A stretch of DNA of 64,000 nt from FEN-680 sp036845225 (GTDB lineage: Bacteria; Actinomycetota; Geothermincolia; Fen-727; Anoxymicrobiaceae): contig DAIUEJ010000006.1 of assembly GCA_036845225.1 (NCBI GenBank), positions 25,737 through 89,736 on the forward strand, written 5' to 3'. Positions 15,435 through 23,521 of the stretch are shown here, one piece after another; the first letter of the stretch is position 1; each line of letters opens with the position of its first letter. Under the pieces are notes generated by a model. It had not been told where the DNA came from, made no database searches, and saw only the letters and a list, made by a program, of their open reading frames with translations. A program made the position numbers and the translations under genes.

Positions 15435-18400
15435 ATGGATCTTACGCGCAGAGATTTTCTAAAGCTGTCCGGTACTGGTGTCAGTGCCGTGGCTTTGGCA
15501 AACCTCGGTATCAAGCTGCCGAAGCGCGCGGCAAAGCAACCTCTCCGGATCGTCAAAGCGACTGAGACTACTGGCGTATGTTCCTTCTGTGCGGTGGGCT
15601 GCGGGACTATCGTTGCCACCGAGGAGGAAGGCGGCCACCCCCATGTGGTGAACGTCGAGGGCAACCCCGACTGCGCCATCAACTTCGGGACGCTGTGCAG
15701 CAAGGGCGCGGCTCTCATCCAGAAGTCTTACGTCGACGGCGAGATAAACAAAGAGAGGCTGACCAAGCCGCTGTATCGAGCCAAGGGATCGTCCAGCTGG
15801 CAGGAGATCTCCTGGGATCAGGCTATCACCCAGATAGCTCAGAAGATCAAGGACACCAGAGACGCCAGCTGGATTGCGGAAGACGACATCATAGGGGCGG
15901 ACGGCAATCCCACGGGGCAGAAGGTCCCGGCTCTCCGCACCGAAGCTATCGGCACTCTCGGAAGTGCCGAACTCTCCAACGAGGGCAACTACCTGTACCA
16001 GAAGCTGTTTCGCGCGCTAGGCGTGGTGTACATAGAGCACCACGCCCGTTTGTGACACGGTCCGTCAGTCCCCAGTTTGGGGGCCACGTACGGACGAGGT
16101 GTCATGACCAACCAGGTCCAGGACTTGAAGATGAGCGACGCCTTCATGGTCTGTGGATCCAACGCCGCCGAGAACCACCCGATCACGTTCAAGTGGATCG
16201 AACAAGCCATGAACCGGGAGAAGGACCCAGCGACACTTATCGTCGTTGATCCTAGGTTCACCCGCACGGCCGCCAAGGCGAATATCTTCGCGCAGACGAG
16301 GCCAGGCACAGATATCACGTTCTTCGGCGCGCTCATCAGCTACGCTATCAAGAACAACATGGTCAACTGGGATTTCGTGAACAACTATTCGAACTCTGCG
16401 TTCCTGGTCGACCCGAAGTACAGCTTCAACCCCGAGACCGGGCAGTTCTCCGGCTTCAAGGAGACGGTGAACCCGAAGACGGGGAAGAAGTCCAAGAAGT
16501 ACGATACGACGACCTGGGCTTTCCAGCTCGGACCCGACGGCACGCCCCTCAAGGACCCGACGCTCACCAACCCGCAGACCGTGTGGCAGTTGATGATAAA
16601 GCATTACAGCCGCTATACGCCCGATATGGTCGCAAAGGTCTGCGGTATCCCGCAGGCCAAGTTCGAGGAAGTCGCCAAGGCTTACTGCTCGACCTACCAG
16701 CGCGGCAAGAGCGGCGTCCTGCTATACGCGATGGGTCTGACCCAGCACAGCTATGGCGCGCAGAACATCCGGACCTTCGCGATGCTCCAGCTCATCCTGG
16801 GCAACATCGGAGTCCCGGGCGGCGGCATAGCGGCCCTCAGGGGTTGCGCAAACGTCCAGGGTTCGACGGACCAGGGCATGCTGTCGCACCTGTGGACCGG
16901 ATACAACCCGGTCCCCAACAGCGCGAAGAACCCCACGCTCGACGCCTATAACCAGGCGCGGCTCAAGGCTGTGGGCTCCGCCTATTGGAGCAACACACCG
17001 AAGTTCATCGCGAGCATGCTCAAGGCCATGTTCGGCGATGCCGCGAAGCCCGAGAACCAGTTCGGGTACGTCTGGGTGCCCAGGGTCAAGGACGGCGTGA
17101 ACTACACGCACATTTCCTTGTTCGAGGCGATGTACGCGGGCACGGTGAAGGGGCTCGTCTGCTTTGGTCAGAACCCCGCGGTAGGCGGCCCGAACTCCGA
17201 CATGGAGACCAAGGCCATGGAGAACCTCGACTGGATGGTCGTCTCCGAGATATTCGACACCGAGACGCCCAACTTCTGGAAGCGGCCCGGCGCGGACCCC
17301 GGCTCGATAAAGACCGAGGTGTACAAGCTGCCGGCAGCCGCCAACGGAGAGTACGCGGGGACGTTCTCCAACACGGGCCGCGTCGTCCAGTGGTTCTACA
17401 AGACAGCAGAGCCCAAGGGCGACGCCAAGCCGGACGGCGACATCCTGAGCGCTATCCAGAAGAAGCTGGTCGAGCTCTACAAAGCTGACGCGAAGGCTCC
17501 GAACCGCGATGCCGTCCTCAACCTCTACTGGCCGTACGGCGACAAGGTCGACCTGGAGCAGGTCCTCGCCGAGCTTAACGGCTACAACTGGGCTACCAAG
17601 AAGCGGCTCAAGAACTTCACGGTTCTCGCCGCTGACGGCTCGACCGCCTGCGGTAACTGGGTCTACTCGGGTGTTTATCCCGATGAAGCCGATTACCCCG
17701 GCATGACGGATCCCGACCCGGCCAAGAAGGCCGCGGCCCAGGCTTCGTTCGCCAAGACCAAGGGTAACCTGGCCAAGAGGACCAACAACGAGGACAAAGG
17801 CAACGTGGCGATATATCCAGGCTGGGCGTGGTGCTGGCCGGTCAACCGGCGCATCGTCTATAACCGCTGCTCGGCGGACCCGGCTGGCCAGCCGTGGTCG
17901 GCGGATAAGAACATCGTCAAGTGGGACGGCGCCAAGTGGGTCACCGTGGACGTGCCCGACTTCTCTTACGTCGACGCGACGAAGCCCGGCAGCCCGCCCG
18001 TACCGCCCGCGGTATCGGCGGCGAACCCGTTCATCATGCTGAACTTCGGCATGGGCTGGTTATTCGCTCCTGGCTCCGGAATGGTCGATGGACCGTTCCC
18101 AGAGCATTACGAGCCGGTCGAGACCCCGTTCAAGAACGCCATGAACGGCAGCCAGAACAGTCCCGTGGTCAAGATATGGGACTCCGCGATGGACAAGCTG
18201 GCGCCCGCTGGCGACCCCAAGTACCCGATCATCTGCGGGGTGTCCCGCGTGTCCGAGCACTTCCAGTCAGGAACGATGACCCGCAACATGCCCTGGCTTG
18301 CAGAGATGCAGCCCAACATGTTCGTCGAGATGTCGAAGGACCTGGCAAAGCGCAAGGGCATCTCGAACGGTGAGTGGGTAACGGTCAAGAGCATCCGCGG

Positions 18401-18629
18401 CGAGGTCAACTGCGTCGCGCTTGTCACCGACCGTATCCAGGTGATAACGGTCGATGGAAAGCGCGCCGACGTGGTCAACATGCCGTATCACTACGGGTAC
18501 ACCGGCTACATAACCGGCGGCCCCGACGGCAAGAACTACGCCGGCAACCAGACTACTCCCAACATCGGTGACTGCAACACGACCACGCCTGAGTACAAGG
18601 CGTTCCTGGTCGACATCGTAAAAGCATAG
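15435..18629 (+). CDS. fdhA: Formate dehydrogenase alpha subunit, selenocysteine-containing, Tat-exported
   Basis: Molybdenum or tungsten bis-MGD catalytic subunit (FdnG/FdhA type) oxidising formate outside the cytoplasmic membrane, 1064 aa. The Tat signal is DLTRRDFLKLSG at residues 2-13. The N-terminal [4Fe-4S] ligands are C49, C52, C56 and C88. An in-frame TGA at 16053-16055 is residue 207 in HHARL-U-HGPSV, exactly where FDH-N type enzymes have Sec; the same frame continues with YGRGVMTNQ, a strongly conserved segment. Reading it as two genes would be wrong. A hairpin follows the TGA. fdhB starts 13 bp downstream. The full-length size fits FDH-N alpha subunits. Mo versus W cannot be told. 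Confidence 0.95.
16053..16095 (+). promoter_or_regulatory. Sec UGA codon and bacterial SECIS hairpin in fdhA
   Basis: The TGA at 16053-16055 is followed by GTCCGT (16060-16065) pairing with ACGGAC (16090-16095), and an inner CCCC-AGTTT-GGGG apical stem-loop (16070-16082). Position just after the UGA and the small apical loop fit the bacterial SECIS that SelB reads. Confidence 0.85.
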
Positions 18630-18642
18630 GAGGTGATGTGGC

Positions 18643-19470
18643 ATGGCTGATGAGAAGGCAATACTAGTCGACACGTCCAAATGCACCGCTTGCCGCGCCT
18701 GCCAGGTCGCCTGCAAGCAATGGAACCAGAACTCATTCGACAAGACGGTCAATATGGGGTCGTACGAGAACCCACCGACATTGAGTTCAAAGACCTGGAT
18801 GCGCATCCTGTTCAACGAGCATTTCGACGGCCAGATGAAATGGCTGTTCACCAAGTACCAGTGCATGCACTGCACTGACGCCGCTTGCGTGGAGGTTTGC
18901 CCGCCGAACGCTACGACGCACCAGGAAGTAGCCCTTGCGGACGGCTCGACCCTGAAGTCAGTGGTGACCGATGAGAAGAAGTGCATAGGTTGCAACTACT
19001 GCAGGGTCGCATGCCCGTTCGACGTTCCCGGCTACCAGCAGAAGAAGCGCGGCGTCTATCGCTGCACGATGTGCGTGGACAGGGTCTCGAACGCCCAGCC
19101 GGGCTTCGACATCCCGGCCTGCGTCAAAGTGTGCGCCCCAGGCACGCTGTCGTTCGGCAACCGGAGCGAGCTGCTGCTGAAGGCGGCTGCTAGGGTGGAA
19201 GTGCTGAAGAAGGCGGGTGTGAAGGACGCTCAGATCTACGGCGAGAGCCAGCTGAACGGTCTGCGTTATCTCTACGTCCTCACCTCGCCGCCTGCGGCCT
19301 ACAGCCTGCCGGCGGAGCCGAAGGTGCCCGCCTCGGTGGAGGTCTGGAAGGCACTGGCCAAACCGTACGGCGGCCTGGCCGCTGTCGGGATCGTTGCTGC
19401 GCTTGTCATCAACGGCATAATCAACGCGCGCAACCGTGGCCTCGAAGAAAAAAACAAGCTGGAGAACTGA
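18643..19470 (+). CDS. fdhB: Formate dehydrogenase iron-sulfur beta subunit with C-terminal membrane helix
   Basis: FdnH-like electron-transfer subunit of 275 aa. Sixteen cysteines in four ferredoxin groups: C14-C17-C20-C24, C74-C77-C82-C86, C114-C117-C120-C124 and C141-C144-C160-C164. A C-terminal helix near residues 240-262 (GGLAAVGIVAALVINGIINA) would anchor it, as FdnH is anchored. In FDH-N the next partner is a cytochrome b (FdnI) that passes electrons to menaquinone. Here no such gene follows; rnfC starts 16 bp downstream. The start ATG 18643 is preceded by AGGAGGTGATG. Confidence 0.92.
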   Translation: MADEKAILVDTSKCTACRACQVACKQWNQNSFDKTVNMGSYENPPTLSSKTWMRILFNEHFDGQMKWLFTKYQCMHCTDAACVEVCPPNATTHQEVALADGSTLKSVVTDEKKCIGCNYCRVACPFDVPGYQQKKRGVYRCTMCVDRVSNAQPGFDIPACVKVCAPGTLSFGNRSELLLKAAARVEVLKKAGVKDAQIYGESQLNGLRYLYVLTSPPAAYSLPAEPKVPASVEVWKALAKPYGGLAAVGIVAALVINGIINARNRGLEEKNKLEN

Positions 19471-19486
19471 GAGAGGAGGGAAACAG

Positions 19487-20800
19487 GTGGAACTCAAGAC
19501 ATTCAGGGGCGGAATTCATCCCCCATACCAGAAGGAGGCCACCGCCGGCAAGGCAACGGAAGACATCTCCCTCCCTGCTGAAGTGGTAATCCCGATGCAA
19601 CAGCACGTTGGAGCGCCCAACAGCCCGACGGTCAGCGTTGGTGCCAGGGTCGAGGCAGGCCAGAAGATCGGCGCTACCGAAGCGTTCGTATCGGCGCCCG
19701 TGCACTCGAGTGTCGCGGGAACGGTCAAAGCCATCGAGGAGCGTAAGAACTTCACCGGCGCCGACGTCATGTGCGTCGTGATCGGCGTTGACCAGAACCA
19801 GCCCGCGAAGTTCACCGAGAAGCGTGACGTGGGGAACCTGACGCCGGAGCAGATCAGGGAGATAGCCAAGGAAGCCGGCCTGGTCGGACTGGGTGGAGCG
19901 GCGTTCCCGAGCAGCGTCAAGCTGTCCCCGCCGAAAGACAAGCCGATCGACACGGTCATCATCAACGGCTGCGAGTGCGAGCCGTTCCTGACCTGCGACC
20001 ACAGGCTGATGCTGGAGAGGACAGAAGACCTCATCGCCGGGCTCAGGCTCATGATGAAGGCCGTCGGCGCCAAGAAGGGCTATATCGGTGTTGAGGCCAA
20101 CAAGATGGACGCGGCAGACAAGATCTCGGCTGCGGTCGCGAACGAGCCCGACATCGAGGTAGTGCTCCTCGAGGTCAAGTACCCCGAGGGCGCTGAGAAG
20201 ATGCTCATCGACGCGATCACAGGGCGCAGGGTGCCTCCCGGCAAGCTGCCGAGCGAGGTCGGGGTCCTGGTCCAGAACGTCCAGACCGCGGTCGCCCTCT
20301 TCGAAGCCGCCTCGACAGGCAAACCGGTCATCGAGAGGGTCATAACGGTCACCGGCCCCGGCATCAAGACGGCCAGAAACGTCAAGGTCAAGGTCGGCAC
20401 CCCGATCGCTCACGTGATCGAGCAGTGCGGAGGCATGATCGGCGCTCCGGGCAAGGTCATCATGGGAGGCCCGATGACGGGCTTCGCCCAGAAGGACCTC
20501 TCTGCCTCGTGCGTCAAAGGCACGAGCGGCATCCTCATCCTCACGGAAGAGGCCGTCGAGCAGTCGGAGGAGCAGCAGTGCGTCGGGTGCGACAAGTGCC
20601 TGGACGCCTGCGCGATGTTCCTGACGCCGAACTTCATCGTCAAGCACGCGAAGAGAGGCCAGTGGGAGCTTGCCGACAAGTACGGAGCGAGGGACTGCTT
20701 CGAATGCGGTTGTTGCTCGTACGTGTGTCCCGCACGGATACAGCATGTTGCCTACGTACGCAAAACAAAGGCGGAACTCGCAGCCGCCAGCAAGAAATAG
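19487..20800 (+). CDS. rnfC: RnfC-like electron transport subunit linked to formate dehydrogenase
   Basis: Homologue of Rnf subunit C, the NADH-interacting membrane-associated subunit, 437 aa. Seen: GGIHPP near the N-terminus, the glycine-rich flavin/NADH-fold segment GLVGLGGAAFPSSVKL at residues 131-146, GCECEPFLTCDHRLM at 161-175, and two [4Fe-4S] groups, C365-C368-C371-C375 and C404-C407-C410-C414. The start is GTG 19487, with GAGGAGG 8 bases upstream; the longer frame overlaps fdhB. The gene lies in an operon with fdhAB and rnfD, and a close paralogue sits in the hydrogenase operon at 32528. No other Rnf subunit apart from RnfD is present. Probable role: relay between the FDH side and NAD(H). 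Confidence 0.9.
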   Translation: MELKTFRGGIHPPYQKEATAGKATEDISLPAEVVIPMQQHVGAPNSPTVSVGARVEAGQKIGATEAFVSAPVHSSVAGTVKAIEERKNFTGADVMCVVIGVDQNQPAKFTEKRDVGNLTPEQIREIAKEAGLVGLGGAAFPSSVKLSPPKDKPIDTVIINGCECEPFLTCDHRLMLERTEDLIAGLRLMMKAVGAKKGYIGVEANKMDAADKISAAVANEPDIEVVLLEVKYPEGAEKMLIDAITGRRVPPGKLPSEVGVLVQNVQTAVALFEAASTGKPVIERVITVTGPGIKTARNVKVKVGTPIAHVIEQCGGMIGAPGKVIMGGPMTGFAQKDLSASCVKGTSGILILTEEAVEQSEEQQCVGCDKCLDACAMFLTPNFIVKHAKRGQWELADKYGARDCFECGCCSYVCPARIQHVAYVRKTKAELAAASKK

Positions 20801-20818
20801 GAAGGGGGCGAGACTTAA

Positions 20819-21784
20819 ATGGCAGACCGTGACTTTCTAATGTCGGCTCCGCCGCATATCAAGAGCAAAGACGATATCGGCAACGCTATGAGGGACGTGG
20901 CAATTGCTCTCATCCCTGTGATAGCGGTTGCGATCGGGTTCTTCAGGCTCTACGCGCTCGTGAACCTGGCGGCATGCGTACTCGCGGCCATCGGCTCAGA
21001 GTACGTCATGCGCAAGATCATGAAGCGGAAGCCTAATATCGGCGACTTCAGCGCGATAGTGACAGGGCTCTTCGTGGCTCTTCTGCTGCCCCCGACCGTT
21101 CCGTTCTGGTATGCGATGATCGGAACGATCATAGCGGTGGCACTGGTCAAGGAGCTCATGGGCGGGCTCGGTTACAATGTGTTCAACCCGGCTCTGTTCG
21201 GCTTCGTGTCGCTCCTGATCATCTCCAGGTTCTGGGCGCTTGCGGGCGCGGTCTACAACCTCGGGAGCCTGAACGGCGTCACTTCGGCGACCCCGCTCAC
21301 GTTCATCAAGGCTGGAGCGCTCAACGGTATCAGGCCCGGCTACTGGGAGTTGTTCCTGGGTCACGCGGGTGGAGCGATGGGAGAGGTATCAGTCGTGGCG
21401 GTCATCGTCGGCGCTGCTTACCTCATGTACAAGGGCCACATCACGTGGCACATCCCGACCGCGATCATCGGCACGGTGTTCATCCTCTCGGCGATACTGG
21501 GAGCGAACCCTCTGTACATGATCCTGGCCGGCGGATTGATGCTGGGGTCGTTCTTCATGGCGACCGACTGGGTGACCAGTCCCGACAATAAGACGGCACA
21601 GTTACTCTATGGAGTGCTGATCGGGGTGCTGGTCGTTGTGATCAGGATGTACGCGGCTCCCACCGGAGCGGTTGCATACTCTATCCTGATCGGCAACGCG
21701 ATGGTGCCCGTGCTCAACCGCGTCGTGGTGCGGAAGAGGTTCGGTGCCATCAAGCCGGTGCCAGTTGCCGAGGCTGACAAGTAG
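20819..21784 (+). CDS. rnfD: RnfD-like membrane flavoprotein linked to formate dehydrogenase
   Basis: Homologue of RnfD/NqrB, a polytopic membrane protein with covalently bound FMN, 321 aa. About nine hydrophobic helices. The flavinylation motif SATPL occurs at residues 156-160, with T158 as the expected FMN-phosphoester residue. LLPPTVPFWYAMIGT and GYNVFNPALFG are conserved family segments. It starts 18 bp after rnfC and is the last gene of the operon, before a strong terminator. The flavin transferase (ApbE) normally needed to attach this FMN is not in the window. In Rnf, RnfD accepts electrons from outer RnfG; here no RnfG exists, so FdhB is the likely donor. Confidence 0.9.
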   Translation: MADRDFLMSAPPHIKSKDDIGNAMRDVAIALIPVIAVAIGFFRLYALVNLAACVLAAIGSEYVMRKIMKRKPNIGDFSAIVTGLFVALLLPPTVPFWYAMIGTIIAVALVKELMGGLGYNVFNPALFGFVSLLIISRFWALAGAVYNLGSLNGVTSATPLTFIKAGALNGIRPGYWELFLGHAGGAMGEVSVVAVIVGAAYLMYKGHITWHIPTAIIGTVFILSAILGANPLYMILAGGLMLGSFFMATDWVTSPDNKTAQLLYGVLIGVLVVVIRMYAAPTGAVAYSILIGNAMVPVLNRVVVRKRFGAIKPVPVAEADK

Positions 21785-21809
21785 CACAACAAGACAACGG
21801 ATAGACTGT

Positions 21810-21845
21810 CCTGGGGTCAGGCGCCTGCCTGGCCCCAGGCTTTTT
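21810..21845 (+). terminator. Strong intrinsic terminator of the fdh-rnfCD operon
   Basis: CCTGGGGTCAGGC (21810-21822) pairs with GCCTGGCCCCAGG (21827-21839), a 13-pair stem with a GCCT loop and one G-U, followed by CTTTTTC. It lies 26 bp after the rnfD stop. Confidence 0.92.
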
Positions 21846-21888
21846 CTTGGAGAAAAGCGGCGACTCGCGCAGGGTGCCTCTATACCGG

Positions 21889-22494
21889 TCAAGCGCGGGG
21901 GGCCCTCGAGCGCGCCATCAGAGCGGTCTCGTTCAGCGCTTCATCGAGTTCCGCTTCGCTGGAATAGAACATGACACTCGCGCCCGGGACCTTCAAGGCT
22001 AGCGCCGTATTGAGACTCTCCCGGGGTTCCGGCGCCAGTGCCCCTCTTTTATCCACCAGCACGAGGTCCGCTTTCTCGAGGGCGGCCTCGGCAGAGGGTT
22101 TGAACTCCTCGAACGGCACAGTCATGAGAAAGACGGCAAAGTCGACCGGCAGGTGCTCCAGCGCGCTGTTGCCCTCGACGACGAGGACGCCACCGGGCGG
22201 GAACATCTCGATCGCCTCTTGAAGCTCGACGTCCAGCTTGCCCTCGGAAGCGTTCACCCAGATGACTTTCCTGGCGCCGGCGCTGACCAGGGCCCCGGTG
22301 TCCGTGCCGGGCCGGGAGATGAGTTCGGGGTCGGTGACTATTGGAGAAGGAGAATGACTTCCCTTGCTGACCTTCAAGGCATATTCCGCGTCCAGCTCGC
22401 GCACCAGAAAAGCCGCAACCGTGCTTTTGCCTGATTTCTTCGAGGACGAGCTGACGGAGATGATGGCCGACGGCCCGGAAAGCTTGTCAAGCAC
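21889..22494 (-). CDS. P-loop protein, possibly MobB-like
   Basis: A 201-residue P-loop NTPase-like protein. Near the N-terminus SVSSSSKKSGKSTVAAFLV resembles a Walker A loop, with Ser in place of the first Gly. VLVVEGNSALE and DLVLVDKRG follow, as in MobB, the GTP-binding helper of molybdopterin guanine dinucleotide synthesis. The MobB assignment is plausible because the neighbouring formate dehydrogenase needs bis-MGD, but I am not certain. It starts at GTG 22494, overlapping the end of the LysR gene by 8 bp, so the two are coupled. It could instead be a selenium-related P-loop protein, given its place at the end of the sel cluster. Confidence 0.55.
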   Translation of the reverse strand: MLDKLSGPSAIISVSSSSKKSGKSTVAAFLVRELDAEYALKVSKGSHSPSPIVTDPELISRPGTDTGALVSAGARKVIWVNASEGKLDVELQEAIEMFPPGGVLVVEGNSALEHLPVDFAVFLMTVPFEEFKPSAEAALEKADLVLVDKRGALAPEPRESLNTALALKVPGASVMFYSSEAELDEALNETALMARSRAPRA

Positions 22495-23377
22495 TACAGG
22501 TCGCTTTCATGAACTCCTCAGCAGCGCGTGACAGCGGCCGCTCGCTGGAATACACGGCGTAGAACTGCCTGATCAGTTCGGCGCCGCTGACTTCCAGCAG
22601 CCGCACCAGGCCGCCCTTCGAAGGCTCGAGGGCCGCTCGGTCGCTCACCATCGCGATGCCCATGCCTGCGGCTACCGCTGAGAGCACCGCCTGGGTCGAG
22701 CCCATCTCCGCGACTACGTCCAGGTCGTCCGTGGAGAGGCCGGCGTCTCGGAACGCCGCTTCCGATCGGCTGCGGGTCCCGCTCGACTCGGCGCGCACGA
22801 CCCACTGCTCACCGGCGACCTCGGCGAGGGTGACTTTCTTCCTGCGGGAAAGCGCGTGATGCACCGGTGTGACGATGACGATGCGGTCCTCGGCGAACGG
22901 CTTGACCTCGAGCTTGCTGTCGGGCCGGAGCCCGACGAAGCCGATTTCAACGTTCTCACCTTCGACCATACGGACCACGCCCTGCGAGTCGCTGATCTCC
23001 AGCGCGACTGTCACCTCCGGGTAGTGGCGCTTGAACTCGGCGAGAGTGGGCGGGAGCAGGAACTCACCGGGGACGGTGCTCGCCCCGATGCGGAGCTGCC
23101 CCTTGACCTCGCCGGTCGTGCGCGGGATATCGGCGATCATCTCTTCGCGGTCGGAGAGTATCTTCCGCGCGTGGGCGTACGCGGTCCTTCCCGCCGGTGT
23201 CAGCACGACCTTTCCCCTGGAGCGGTCGATCAGGGAAGCCCCCAGCTCTTTCTCCAGGGCTTTGACCTGGAAAGAGACAGCGGGCTGGGTGAGTCCCAGC
23301 CGTCGCGCCGCACCGCTGAACGAGCCCAGGTCGGCCACGAGCGTGAACGTTTCCAGAAGAGATATGTCAAGGCCCAA
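22487..23377 (-). CDS. LysR-family regulator of the selenium-metabolism type
   Basis: LysR transcription factor of about 296 aa. The N-terminal winged helix-turn-helix reads LGSFSGAARRLGLTQPAVSF, and the rest is a periplasmic-binding-like effector domain of the CysB/CysL style. A LysR of this type is often found next to selA/selB/selD, and the position here fits that. I take TTG 23377 as the start because GAGGTGG lies 6 bases upstream. The farther in-frame ATG at 23398 has no ribosome site, and its first base is the last base of the tRNA-Sec CCA end. Likely target: the sel genes or the selenoenzyme operon, by inference only. Confidence 0.85.
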   Translation of the reverse strand: MGLDISLLETFTLVADLGSFSGAARRLGLTQPAVSFQVKALEKELGASLIDRSRGKVVLTPAGRTAYAHARKILSDREEMIADIPRTTGEVKGQLRIGASTVPGEFLLPPTLAEFKRHYPEVTVALEISDSQGVVRMVEGENVEIGFVGLRPDSKLEVKPFAEDRIVIVTPVHHALSRRKKVTLAEVAGEQWVVRAESSGTRSRSEAAFRDAGLSTDDLDVVAEMGSTQAVLSAVAAGMGIAMVSDRAALEPSKGGLVRLLEVSGAELIRQFYAVYSSERPLSRAAEEFMKATCSA

Positions 23378-23397
23378 GTGGCGCCACCTCGATTTCA

Positions 23398-23493
23398 TGG
23401 CGGAGGTGCGTAAGAATCGAACTTACCCAGCGCCGATCAAGACGCCACAACGGTTTTGAAGACCGCGCCGCCCACCAGGACGGATCCACCTCC
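23398..23493 (-). tRNA. selC: tRNA-Sec (anticodon UCA)
   Basis: On the minus strand the sequence starts GGAGGTGGATCC and ends GCACCTCCGCCA. The anticodon loop CTTCAAA has UCA, the UGA decoder. The acceptor pairs GGAGGTG with CACCTCC; the discriminator is G and CCA is encoded, as in E. coli selC. A long variable arm and a GGTAAGTTCGATTCTTACGC T-arm are visible. At about 96 nt it is long, as tRNA-Sec should be. The eighth acceptor position looks like G-G. It lies 28 bp after selB on the same strand, and its 3' A touches the alternative LysR start. Confidence 0.93.
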
Positions 23494-23521
23494 GATATTC
23501 CGCGAGAAGTATCATACATGA

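Noticed and set aside
16056..16080. Two separate genes for the formate dehydrogenase, split by a stop codon
   Set aside because: Same frame, consensus on both sides of TGA, SECIS hairpin and complete sel genes show one selenoprotein gene.
19487..21784. A full Rnf complex
   Set aside because: Only RnfC and RnfD are present; no RnfA, B, E or G near either copy.
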